This document shows, piece by piece, positions 1-10,250 of a stretch of DNA of 25,957 nt; the first letter of the stretch is position 1, and every line of letters starts with the position of its first letter. The notes below the pieces were generated by a model. It was not told where the DNA came from, searched no databases, and worked only from the letters and a program-made list of their open reading frames with translations. Origin of the DNA: Mycogone perniciosa (Eukaryota > Ascomycota > Sordariomycetes > Hypocreales > Hypocreaceae); contig JAOALB010000264.1 of the NCBI GenBank assembly GCA_025331125.1, positions 1 to 25,957 of the forward strand, in the 5' to 3' direction. Made by a program: the position numbers and the translations under genes.

Positions 1-1765
1 AGAACAAAAGGGTAAAAGTCCCCTTGATTTTGATTTTCAGTGTGAATACAAACCATGAAAGGGTGCCCAATTCGTACTACAAGCTCCAATAAGAGGACGC
101 AGATTCGGGGGCTTAGTCAGAAACCGCCGGGGCGGCCATGTATTTCTCATGAATACTCACATCTTCATTCCCAACTTGCAACCTCCCGTCTGACTACCAG
201 CCAACGACGGCTCCGCGGACTCTGTCAGCGTGTTAAACACACTACTTAGATAGTCTTGTTCCGGATTTGGGGGTTCAAAGCCGGAGCATCGGCCACATAG
301 GGCTGCCTAGTCGGCATTCTCAAGCCGGGTGTCGGCCCGCGGTAGATCTTTTAGCCTGCCAGCATGAGATTAAGGTTCGATGGTTAGCGTTGAGGCTGAG
401 ACAACGTCATCGTAAATATGATTGGATGTTAGCCTGCCAGTCGCGACTCCACAGAGTCTCGTCATACCTTTTTCTTTTGTTGAATGAGGGTACCCGCAAA
501 AGACCTGCAGTCCGTACATCCTCTAGGCTGGCCGTGCAACCGCAGTTATGTACGTGCGACAATTCTGATAAGTCTGTGACGGATATGGCGGCGGTTGGGA
601 TGCGGATGCACCACGTCGACCACAGTACCACGTCCCAACTCTACCCTAACATCCCGAATCCACCATCACATCCGAATCAACATGCTGAAGCTTTTCCTTC
701 CGAGCCCTCGGGGTGCCGTCATTTCAACCCAGTATTTCCTCGCCTTTTCAGGAACCTGTTCCCGAGGAACTGTTTTGCTTTAGGAGTTCTTTGCTTATGA
801 GGTTAGAACATCATCTGGTTTTGGTGTGTTAATCCTGACTAGTAGTCAGTGTTAATTGACCTCCAGCCAAGCTAGGAAGCACATACCCCACAAAGCGATA
901 GACCAAACCATAGCGATATAGTTATCGACTACAGTATAGTTTTACAAAGTCTCTTTTATCTTCCATTCATTCTCTCTAGAACGCCACACAACACTAATGT
1001 ATCCAAGATAGAACTATTGCGGTCGTATCTGCAAGCCACTCAACTCAATCAGAAAATTTCTCCCACCTGTTCTATTAATTTAGTACTTCGTATACGCTCT
1101 TAACACTTCGCAGTTTCATTAACCTTTACTTTAATGGGCCAACCGGTCACATAATTCATAGTATATGGAAGTGAACGCAATTATAAACGTTCTTAAAGGA
1201 ACAGAAAACCGGAGTGCTGAAGAAGAGCATTTCTTGAATCAGATCGTTCCTCTGGCATAGTTCCTTCAAATAAATTTTTATATGGCGTCTGAAGAAGAGC
1301 TGCAGGAAAAGGACTGTTGAGGTGCGATTTATCTAACTTAAGAGTCAGGACGCACAACACCCAACAGTCAACTCACAGCCACATGTCATCAACGTTGAGT
1401 GCCGTCGTGACTTTGGGCTTCTATGCCAAGACCCATTGTCATGATAGTGCTAATTTGATTGTAGAATTCCCCTGTTCTGTTGTATTGACGTCAATTACCG
1501 ATATCTTGATTCCTGAGAGAGCCGATCGCAGCAACCTAGGAATACCCATGCACTAAATCCATGGTTGGGAACAGCACCCTGACCACATGCAATGGATTCA
1601 CGAGGAACCTGGCGGGATGCCGTGACCACGACGTGACGGCACTTCTGGCGCTCAATTTCGTGCCCACGCGTTCTGCGTTCACGCTATATCTCTTGTAGAG
1701 AAGCTCCAAAGCATCTCCAGCAACGAAGCTGCAGCATGTGATGCCAGCTGCAATATGATCGACTC
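1..1765. other. Region with no recognisable gene
   Basis: No reading frame here has both an ATG start and a recognisable domain. The longest open frame (267-800, +) begins at TTG and has no family resemblance. A 12-base motif TTAGCCTGCCAG occurs twice (351-362 and 429-440), which may be chance or a small duplication. The stretch from about 850 to 1290 is moderately AT-rich. I see no tRNA, hairpin array or mobile-element ends. Confidence 0.5.
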
Positions 1766-1816
1766 TTGATTTGTGCCCGGTTCTTTATAAGGCATGGCAT
1801 CCCATATTTTACGCAT

Positions 1817-2083
1817 AAGAGCTCCCTCACATTGGCTTTATTCCGCTTCCTTCAGGCAAGATCGGGCAGTATCCACATTAACGGTCTGGATATCTCCTGG
1901 AAGATGTCGCAGCTCAATCCCCGCAAGCCGAAAGTCATGTCGGCTCGAAAGAAGTTTTATGCAGACATAATCAATATTCTGGCGCCGTTGAATATATTCG
2001 CTGACACCCTGACTCTCACAATTCAATTTGTTATTCCCTGCTCAGAACCGGCTTTGCAAGCGCTATTTGCTCTGGTATCTTAA
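1817..2083 (+). pseudogene. ABC transporter nucleotide-binding-domain relic
   Basis: The frame from about 1817 encodes KSSLTLALFRFL, then SGSIHINGLDIS. This is the pattern that follows Walker A in the second nucleotide-binding domain of ABCC-type transporters. A later PLNIFAD (about 1984-2004) resembles the 'NLDP..' segment expected some 40 residues further on. The glycines of Walker A are gone (FTHKSS is found where GxxGxGKS is expected). The stretch between the two matches is no longer recognisable, and no signature motif or Walker B follows before the stop at 2083. I read it as a detached, decayed fragment. It lies on the opposite strand to the truncated ABCC pseudogene at 6.6-8.8 kb. Whether the two were ever one gene cannot be told from this window. 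Confidence 0.55.
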
Positions 2084-2300
2084 CTCTTCATTGCGAGTCT
2101 GATGGCACTTGTGGTCGTATTTCTGCTTCTATATGGATTCTTGGATCTTGATGTCATAACGTAAAACGGGATCTGGACTTAAAATCCATTTCTGGCCTAT
2201 GCCCGCGTTCAGCAAACATCAAGTGGTATTTGGTTGACAAAGTCCTAGACCCCTGCCTGAAATCCCACCATGAAATCTTCTATTTCACTTTTTGGAATCC

Positions 2301-2625
2301 CTATCTCTTGAATATCCTAGCCTTTACACATATAACTTCCCTAAAAATTCTGCAGCGCGGTTTCTGTTCATCATATCGGCCCTGTGTATGATATGTTGTT
2401 GCGAGGGACGCCATGCTCGTGATCGTATCTAGATGCTTCTCCCCGAGCATCTCCTGTCGGAGATCTAATGCTTGCTCCTTTAAAATCTCAGTATTATTAT
2501 ATCGGCCTTGATTATGATGCCGTGAAGTCTGCCATGCTCTTGATTGTATCTGGATGCTTCTTCCTAAGTTAAAGTAGCTCGGAGCCGTGCTAATCATTGC
2601 TTAATTCTTCAGCCTTGTCACCTGT
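2301..2625 (-). pseudogene. Kinesin-light-chain-type TPR repeat relic
   Basis: On the minus strand, around 2400-2500, the frame reads LDLRQEMLGEKHLDT, then SMASLATTYHTQGRYDE. This is the classic 42-residue tetratricopeptide unit of fungal NACHT/NB-ARC-TPR and kinesin-light-chain-like proteins. The preceding unit (HPDTIKSMADFTAS) lies in another frame and runs into TAA, so there is a frameshift near 2520. Further upstream, KAEEL is followed by two in-frame stops. Only about two units remain, with no nucleotide-binding domain nearby. It is related in type to the TPR array of the protease gene at 12.3-13.0 kb, but its sequence is clearly different, so it is not a recent copy of it. Confidence 0.7.
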
Positions 2626-2639
2626 TCCTTTCGGCGTGC

Positions 2640-3964
2640 AATCCGGAAATAAGATGTCTTAACCTAGGCTGTTTAGTGGTGGATGTGTTGTTGGAGCGGA
2701 GCAGCCGGAGACTGGCCGATAACCATACTGCCACGGGGGAATGTAGCTAGTGAAGCCACCACCAATTCGTCGGCCAAGCCGTTCTTATGCAGTCAGCTAC
2801 CCACAGCAATCTATCATGAACCGTCGCCGGTCTTGGACGAAAAAGCAGAGTCGGTAGCTCACGATACCTATGGACATGCACTGACAAGCAGTCCCACCAC
2901 AAACCAAGCTTTTGGCGCCTGAACCTTGTCCAGCGTCTTGTCTGCGCCAAACGGCGCCTCCTCAGTCGCGAATCGTCCTTGTGCCTCCGGCCGTTCCGGT
3001 TCGTGTCTTGGAACCCTCAAGATTTGCCCACCAACCAAGGGCTCAGCTGCCGTTTGGCGGCTGAAAATGGGCCATTTGTATGCAGGGGTGGTGACGATCC
3101 AATCAGACCGGAAACCGTTGGATCGTCCACGACTTGCAGGAATCTGAGAGAACGGGAAGTTTCGATGCCAGCTGTCTGTAACCGCCATCTCACTTCACGC
3201 ATTCGTCGACATGTGAAGGCGGTCGTGTAAGCCTGGCAGGCATAAATCGCATTCTTATATACAAGCCACATGACAACGGTCGCAATCTGGCTAGGATGCG
3301 AAGTTGAACTCTAAAGCCACGACACTTGCGCACGAGTCGCGTAAAGGGGGGAAACAAGGCGCCTCACTTGTCAAAGTTTGCAACTATGAGAGAGAGAAAC
3401 ATAAGCGCCACAACAGCCATTGGCGCAAAAAGCATGGTCGTATTAGCACATCCACCTCAGCTAGGCCACGCTCTCTAAAAGTATTCCTATTCCAACCTTA
3501 CAGGTTTGGTTGCAATCATCAGAAATGAGATCGGTTATCCCGACAGAGACCGTATCCATCTGTCTGCAAATGTGTGCAAGCTGGTCATCATCATTCCACT
3601 CATCAGTCCATAAGAGGCGCAAATTCATCATGCATACTTGGCATCTCCATCAATTAGACCATGTCCATTATCCGTGTACTCTGGCGGTAGTGGAGCAGAA
3701 GGGTACGTCGGTTCTCGGCCTAGGTCTAGACCATCGCGGTTACTACGTCCTTTGGCTGCCCCCTATTGCTAGCTTAGAGCTTCATCTTAGGGCTGTCTTC
3801 CCTTGTCTCGAGCTATCAGTCAGCTGAGTGCTTATCATAATATTCTGTCTCAATATTTTTGCAGTGGCGACGGTGCAAGGCTTCAATGGGATCCCCTGAT
3901 AAAAAAAGTCAGCGTCCCCTCCATCAAAATGAAGTAGTAATTGGAACTCCTTGGTTCAAACATC
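2640..3964. other. Region with no recognisable gene
   Basis: Several overlapping open frames of 60-106 codons exist on both strands between 2683 and 3827. None shows a domain, a convincing start context or intron signals linking it to another. I cannot name any feature here. Confidence 0.4.
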
Positions 3965-5009
3965 ATGGCATCAAGTACACCGCGCTTCTTCGACACGCCA
4001 GGGGGGATTCTGAGCACCATTGGGCTTAATAATTTCCTCCTCGGTTTTGTGGTCGCTGGCATTGTGGGCAAGTTTTCGGGCCTTATTCTAGTGGCGATGG
4101 TTAATTGCGCTGCGGTTGCTCTAGTTAATGGGTTGAGTTACTATGCCTATAACGAGCATCATCCACCACACACCGGGGTGGTCGCTGCCATCTTCGCGGA
4201 TCTTACTTGGCTGGTGAGTGCTTATTGAGATGAAGTTCACAGGCCTGCCTCGCGCAGGGATTTACTATTCCAGCCTAGGGTATATTACTAACATAATGGT
4301 ATAATCCGTGCACCTCTAATAGGTTCAAGAAGCCGGGCTCCCTTTCTATAGCTATATCATCCTGGTGGTATGCTCTGCGGCCGCGAGCGCATACTCTTCC
4401 AGGTGCTTTTCTGGGTGCTGATGCTCGTTATATTGGCCCTTAAGATTTCAACGACCATATATACCGCGACTATCATCCTCGGTTCCCCGGCCTTTTCTCC
4501 GGCCACAGATAACCACTTAATCCTAGGCTACTACTTAGCCATCACAGTCGTCGAGTGCATAAGCGCATTCTTCCTACTGAAGAAGTTCTACGGGGTACTG
4601 CAGTCAAGGAGGTTGAGCTCATTAAGGAGCGGCGGGCTATACCACTACCTTATGTGCAGCACCGAGCTCCGCGTTGCCACAATGGCGCTTATCGGCATTA
4701 CGCGCACCATAACAATATCATTTAGGAGGAATAATGGACAGCGGCCGGGGATAGTCCAGGATCTTGATGAGTTTATCTATACAATAGAGTGTCTATTCCC
4801 TATCGTTATGTAGTGAGTTTATCCTCCACTTTCTATATACCCGCGTATAAATAAGCCCTAGATCTTGCTAACGTAGAGATATCAATAGTTTGGATATCCT
4901 CGGCTCGCGCCTTGTATTCGCCTGGGAGAGCAGTGAAAGATGCAATAACCCTATTCTGCAAAGTGAGGAGACAGGAGGGAGTAGCCAAATGTCGCGGGCT
5001 AAGGCCTAG
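3965..5009 (+). pseudogene. Multi-pass membrane protein gene with one apparent 1-base frameshift
   Basis: Three exons can be drawn: 3965-4213, 4323-4812 and 4889-5009. Intron 1 (4214-4322) has donor GTGAGT and branch ACTAAC. Intron 2 (4813-4888) has donor GTGAGT and branch GCTAAC. The product has at least five hydrophobic segments: one in exon 1 (FLLGFVVAGIVG), the next around LILVAMVNCAAVALVNG, and others in exon 2 (VLFWVLMLVILALKI, LGYYLAITVVECISAFFLL, MALIGITRTITI). It looks like an uncharacterised fungal integral membrane protein; I cannot assign a substrate. Exon 2 opens in one frame (VQEAGLPFYSYIIL) and continues from about 4370 in another (MLCGRERILFQVLFW). No intron fits between them, and exons 2 plus 3 total 611 bases, one short of a multiple of three. 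This fits loss of one base near 4362-4370, by mutation or sequencing error. The start is the ATG at 3965. Confidence 0.65.
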
Positions 5010-5067
5010 CTCTTGTAAAGAAACGGATTTTAACGAAACATGAAAACACTTATAGGCAACTTGGATA

Positions 5068-5113
5068 GGGGGACAGGCAGGGGAGGGCAGGGGAGGGGCG
5101 GGGCGGGGCGGGG
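5068..5113 (+). repeat. G-rich tract, potential G-quadruplex
   Basis: The plus strand carries at least seven runs of three or more G within 46 bases, ending in three consecutive GGGGC units. The spacing between runs is 1-7 bases, which satisfies the usual four-run quadruplex rule. It begins 59 bases after the stop of the membrane-protein gene. Any role in termination or replication is speculation. Confidence 0.7.
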
Positions 5114-5829
5114 CACATCATCCGCACCGGAGCCCCGAAGTATTGCGGTCGACGCCACGATAACCACACATGGGCTGTACTGACCATCAAACTGCTGCTG
5201 AATCCTGCCAAGCTTGGAGAGTATCAGGAATAAATATGAGACTGTGAATGCTAAAATGTAGATTGCTCCACGAGCTAGCAGGTTCGACCTCGCTGCAAGC
5301 TGTTCTAACATGACATTCTGTTCCTAATCAGGAGAACCAGGATAAATGCAATTAGATGACACATTCCTGGCACTGCCCATACCCGCTGAATATGCGATTG
5401 TTGAATTTGGCAGAACGTTAGTATAATAAGGATTATGTGTGCAGCAACTACAGCACTGATAAAGTAGTGTTACATCCCGTACAAGGTTATCCTCTTCCTC
5501 TTTATGTAGGATATAGCGAAGTATAGATCGCAAACCCACTAGACATGTAGGAGATCAAGGGGCGGCTTTAACCTCGTCTGATCGGCTGGCCTGATAAACG
5601 CCGTTCATCAGGCCTTTTTTCATTCTCCAAGCTCGATTCTCCCCCTGGTAACTGGAACATTCCTTCATTACAAAATGGAGAAGCAATGGAAAAGATGAGC
5701 AGGCAAGTACTTGAACATTTTATTTTAAAGCAAATTGTTGTGATACGATACACAAAGGGAACTCTCCATCCCCTACAACTAACATTGTCACGTCGACAAG
5801 GCTTAGATATGGTAGCAATATTTGAAGCA

Positions 5830-5865
5830 CACACCATCGCCCACACCATCGCCCACACCACCGGC
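5830..5865 (+). repeat. 12-base tandem repeat, three units
   Basis: Two perfect CACACCATCGCC units are followed by a third that differs at three bases near its end (CACACCACCGGC). No recognised gene covers it. It looks like a small replication-slippage repeat. Confidence 0.85.
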
Positions 5866-6621
5866 GGTAGCCATCGCACAGGGTTGGCCAGGATTGCGAC
5901 CAAAACTTTGCCACTTTCAGAGGCGACAGGGGTCTGACCGAGGAAGAGGCGATCCTCGCCAATTGTACTTGGTAGTGAAAATGGGCTCCGAGAGTCCAAC
6001 ACATAACGACAGCGAACTAAAAAGCACATATTGCTACACAAAACATTGTCGTGACCCGACAGCATTGCGGCAGCGGCAGCATCGGCAAGGGTGGGGAGAG
6101 GAGGGGGAGAGAAGTAGCATTTTGCTGCTGCTGTGGAGGAGGGGACAGCAGCCGCCACCGCTGCTTCTCTCGCCCGCTTTTCCTGTTTGTGCTGCTATCT
6201 ATTCGGCTACTATCTGTCAGTAACCACAGGCTTTAATACGCTTAAAGGAGATGAACCTCACGCGGACTTTCTTGATGGGGCCGTGGGCCTGTTGGGGGGA
6301 GGGGAAGCGGGAGCAGCAGAGCAGGCCACGTTGGCCACTTGGAGCCGAAATTCAAAATAGGCTGTTGCACACCACTGTAGCCCATACAAGAACCACACAA
6401 CGCTTAAGGAAATTATCATCACGCACATCCACTGAAAGGCATTGCCGCAGCAAGAGGGTGACGGATGGTAGGGCCAAGGGGGAAAGAAACGCCATGGCTA
6501 GCATGCTGGCCAAGACTCTAGAAAGGACCATATGAATATATACAACCATAGTCGCTTTGAAGAAAGCGGAAAGAAGGGCAGCAAAGATAGCTGCAGCCGG
6601 TCGGTCGATCGGTTGGGGAAT

Positions 6622-8800
6622 TGGCCGAAAGCGGCTAGGGAGCCTATCGCTTGTGGCACAATCGACATGATCATGTTCGCAGGGTGCGTCGCCAACTCGA
6701 GGGGTGCGGTGGTCGTGAATGCGGTTTCAGTGTCGAGAACAGAGCTATTGAAACTAGCTATGAGAACAAATAGCACGACTGTGATGATGGGAGAGAATAT
6801 CCCGAGAGCATTTGCTGCAAGAGTCACGAAATGAATCAAAACTTGAGATCACACAAAGAACAAACCACTCGCGTTAATGCGACCATCATCCAACGCACCT
6901 TCTTGGCCATATCTAGCTCTCGAAATCGTAGAGCATGGACCAGAGATTCTGCGTATGTAGTCACCCCAAGCATCTTCAAGCTCTTCATCGAGGCAGGCAT
7001 TGATGTGGTCATAGCAATTTGGTTTTGAGTAGCCACTGTCCAGTCCTTTTGCTTGCTCTGAAAGTTTTTTGCCAAGTACCGACTCATTTGGGAGCAGACT
7101 CAGATGGTGGTTAGGTTTTTTCCTCGCCAGCATATGACCAACGAAACTCACAGAAGATGATGACAAGTGGAACTGGGCAAACCCATCCGACTTCTCGGGC
7201 TAGCATCGGCATGCCCAAAACGACTTCGATGATCTTCGTCCAAGTCTCATGGAACATCACCGCAGCTTGGCTTACATCTTCTGCATCTGCACTCATCAAT
7301 GTCACGGCTCTTCCGTCGTCGTAGCCACTTGAATGCTGGCTTAGCGACTTGTTGTTGATGAGCCCAACAACAGCGCCTCTAATTATGATCTTCAGCCGGT
7401 TAAGACTGTGCTGATATACTGCCTTGGATATCTAAATATGACACTTAGTGATCAAACATACAAGATCTCAAAGAACATACTAACCGTTAAGCCGACATAG
7501 ATGATGATAGCCATCAAAATTACTAAATAGCCCGTTTCCGAAGATTTCCCCGATGAGTTGGTCATGGAGCGGATGGCAGTGCTGATGAGAACTGGTTGAG
7601 CGGAGCGGAAGACGATGAGGAAGAGTCTCGGGATAATCGGTGCGATAAAATACGATGGCATGCTAAATACCAAAACCTTCGACAGTGTTGTCTTCATCTC
7701 CGGCTTGTCTAGGCACTTGTTAGACAATCCTTGCAGATCACGCTATGCTAGTTGAACCACCGGACTACCTCTTTGATCCCAAGCTCGCAGGGCTCGTTGG
7801 CGCCGTAATTTCGACGACAGTTTACTGTCCATCGGTGGGAGATTGTCCCTAGTAAGAATGTTGCTGTTTCCTTGGGCTAGAATCGGATTGATCCACCAAA
7901 AGAACGTCCTCTCCAAAACGCTGGCTAACTCTTCTGGAGGCTATTGGTTACGAGAACCTCGCAGAATTGCTTCTTTTCCTCGACTTTCGACCACCAGGAG
8001 CAGGAATTTGACGCACAGATTCGCCACGGCCGGCAAAACAACGTGGAGATCCCATGGCGGCAGACGGTCGTTCCCAACGCGGCGGAATCGCACGCCAGGG
8101 ACACAAGTAGATAGACGACTCCGAGATCCGATGGTTTGATAGACCGGGTGTGCTCGAATAACGGCAACGGGCAGAGGCCTATGCATGCTATGAAGGAAGT
8201 AATGGCGGAAAAAGGGCCAATGTCGTATTGGGACGTTGGGAATGCTGTAGTGGTTAGAACGATTGATTGGGCCACCACTGCACGATCACAATTATCTAAT
8301 TGCAAGGTTAGTTCCTACAAGCCAGTTAATTACCTCCTTTACTACGCGCTAGCTTGCCATGGCCGCGGTGCCCTGGAATGACTTTTATTGTTTCTGTGCG
8401 AAGCTTCGACAGACGGAGCGGCAGCAACAAAAGAAACAAGGTAGACGCCGCAGCGGAGAGAAGCCGAGGCATGGGAGACATGATGGGCTCAGCTCAGCTC
8501 CGCACGAGGCCGCTTCAAGGCTCCGGTGGAAGATGATGAAAAGGTTTTGCGCTTCAGAGGCTCTACTACTCAAAGAATAGGAAAGATGCGAAGCGAGCAG
8601 CAGCTTCGAGTATGCGATATGTAGGTAGGATACCTGGGAAGAGTCTGATGAGCTTACTAACCGTTTTGTAAGAGCGAGTGCCAAGAATCATCCATTCGTG
8701 CAGCAGTATGCAAGGATTGCATATTGTGGATACGAGCACTGAGCGGAGATCAAGAATGTTGAGGATCCACCTCTCGTCCCCACCATGGTTGCACCACGAC
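6622..8800 (-). pseudogene. ABCC-type multidrug transporter pseudogene, truncated after the first membrane domain
   Basis: Read on the minus strand, pieces of a full-size fungal ABCC transporter appear in order: N-terminal membrane domain (about 8305-8090, including LCPLPLFEHTRSIKPS), linker and TMD1 entry (about 8060-7770, FFWWINPILAQGN), and TMD1 (from about 7710; PRLFLIVFRSAQPVLIS, then LMSADAEDVSQAA, SMPASMKSLKMLGVT and LGIFSPIITVVLF). Introns are still recognisable, for example near 7770-7710 (branch CTAAC, acceptor CCTAG) and near 7490-7435. A frameshift lies near 8060-8090, and an in-frame TAG at 7943-7941 falls just before PPEE. The coding match stops abruptly at about 6622, after SIVPQAIGSLAAF, so both nucleotide-binding domains and TMD2 are absent. 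The 5' limit near 8800 is uncertain. A working transporter is excluded. Conserved intron sites and readable TMDs suggest fairly recent loss. Confidence 0.8.
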
Positions 8801-8830
8801 TGTTCCAGTGGACAGGCAGCGCTTGCTAGG

Positions 8831-8837
8831 ATATAAG
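8831..8837 (+). promoter_or_regulatory. TATA-like element
   Basis: ATATAAG lies 76 bases upstream of the ATG at 8907 and is followed by a pyrimidine-rich stretch (GCTCTTTCCCCGCC). Both are ordinary for a fungal core promoter. This is pattern only. Confidence 0.35.
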
Positions 8838-8906
8838 AGCCCGGCAGCAGCCTGTCATAAGGTTGCTCTTTCCCCGCCATACACTCCAACGTCAAGTGGT
8901 ACTACG

Positions 8907-10250
8907 ATGGCAGATCTGCTCAGTATATCGTCGAATATCGTCGCGCTGGTGACATTCGCCCTTACATCCAGTGTGAAACTTTATACTACAATCCGCGACT
9001 TCCAAAGCCAGGACAAGCGGGCACGTGCGCTCAAGAGTGAACTTGGTGACCTGACGACTGTATTAGAGTCGCTCTTGGGGACAATTAGTAATAATCCCGA
9101 CATCGATTTCGAGGTTCTGAAGCCCCCTCTCCACCGCTGCGGCAAGGCGTGCGAAGAATATGGCGACCTTATTTCTCGATTTACGGGGCGCTCTGGGTCA
9201 TCGCGGTCGAGTATCCGGGATTGGGTCACTCAGAAATATCTTCAAGGAGACATTACCGACTTCAAGGCCATGTTGGCGGGATACAAATCCACGATAAACA
9301 TAGCCCTAGCCAACGCAAACATGTAAGTATAATTGCAGGCTGCCTTCCTTTCGAAGCAAATAGGCCAATCACCGCACTTCTCACGGTCATGTCGCCGCTA
9401 TTACACCTCGAGTGCTCGAGGATTACAAGGACCTGATTTACGATACGACTCACGACCACAGGAGCACCTGAAAAGGCTGGATGCGAAAATACAGAGCCTA
9501 GCTATTGGAGAGACCAAGGATCCCAACCATGACAGCATCGAATGGCAGGCAATACTGGAGGAGAAGAGGAGCACCCAGCAGGGCCTCAGAATTTGTGCCC
9601 AACTGTCCGCTCAAATCGAGCAATTGGAACCAACGCCCGAGGAACATTTGCAGTTTTCTCATCGACCTTTGGCACGTAAATACATCAGAAATGGGTTGGA
9701 CGCTGCAAGAGGCTCTATCCGCACCCTTATGTCTCAGCTGCGGAGCCATGAAGACGATATAGATAGACGAATGGAGGCGATGAGATTGACAGCCCCACTT
9801 TCCGAGCATACCGCCACAGAACTTGTGCAACTGCGAGAGACCAAGGAGAGCATCCGTCAATGCATAAAAGTTGTTTCCGACGCGGATGATACCCTAATAG
9901 TTGAGCGACGCAACGTTTTCGAAGATATCACCATGGCTGATGATGCTTACGACCTGACGATCTCGACCGTCGGAGACCTTGTCACTGCTAGACGAATCAA
10001 TCTTACAGGACGGTCACGCCACGTGGGCGGGCAAATAAGTGACGAAAGTTACCAAAAAACTATTGACGCCTTTACAAAGCAAGACATACGGAGCGTCCAG
10101 CAGCGCACGCACGATTCCGACCAAACCCCGTCCACCTCTAATCCAGAAAACCGAAGCAGTGCAGGGAGCGAGTTCCATGACCGCCACGGACGTGGCTTTC
10201 GGCTTTCGCACTTAGCGGAAGGTGCCGATCTAGGAAAAGATGTTTCCTAA
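8907..10250 (+). pseudogene. Fungal STAND-type N-terminal-domain protein (azaphilone cluster protein L-like), frame-disrupted
   Basis: Exon 1 (8907-9322) opens with MADLLSISSNIVALVTFALT. It reads like the N-terminal helical domain common in fungal STAND/NLR-like proteins and in the 'azaphilone pigment cluster protein L' family. The rest (about 9462-10250) has that family's coiled-coil body and tail: ETKESIRQCIKVVSDAD, NVFEDITMADDAYDLTISTV, GDLVTARRI, then a GRGFRLS terminus. The expected length is about 420 residues. The join is broken. The donor GTAAGT at 9323 has no acceptor that restores the frame: TAG at 9363 (a 41-base intron) leads to a stop at 9436. The conserved RVLEDYKDLIYDTTHD (about 9412-9456) lies in a second frame, and QEHLKRLDAKIQ onward in a third, consistent with loss of one base near 9457. 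It could be a fresh pseudogene or a sequence error. No NACHT/NB-ARC domain is present. Confidence 0.7.

Larger units (their letters stand above)
5010..6621. other. Region with no recognisable gene, containing low-complexity tracts
   Basis: The open frames on both strands here are compositionally biased (Ala/Pro/Ser-rich, or Gly-rich in the opposite frame) and have no recognisable domain. The stretch holds a G-rich run (5068-5113), a 12-base tandem repeat (5830-5865) and purine/GCN-rich patches around 6060-6330. It sits exactly where the missing second half of the ABCC transporter pseudogene would be expected. I could not find nucleotide-binding-domain motifs in it. Confidence 0.4.

Noticed and set aside
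267..800. A 177-codon open frame on the plus strand.
   Set aside because: It starts at TTG, has no in-frame start with good context and no recognisable domain, and overlaps a long frame on the other strand.
5568..6158. A 196-codon minus-strand frame in the position expected for the missing ABCC half.
   Set aside because: It contains no Walker, signature or membrane-domain motifs and is compositionally biased. It starts in a GCN-rich low-complexity stretch.
9323..9363. A 41-base intron in the STAND-type gene.
   Set aside because: It is short for a fungal intron, has no branch-site motif, and splicing it leads to a stop at 9436 rather than to the conserved downstream segment.
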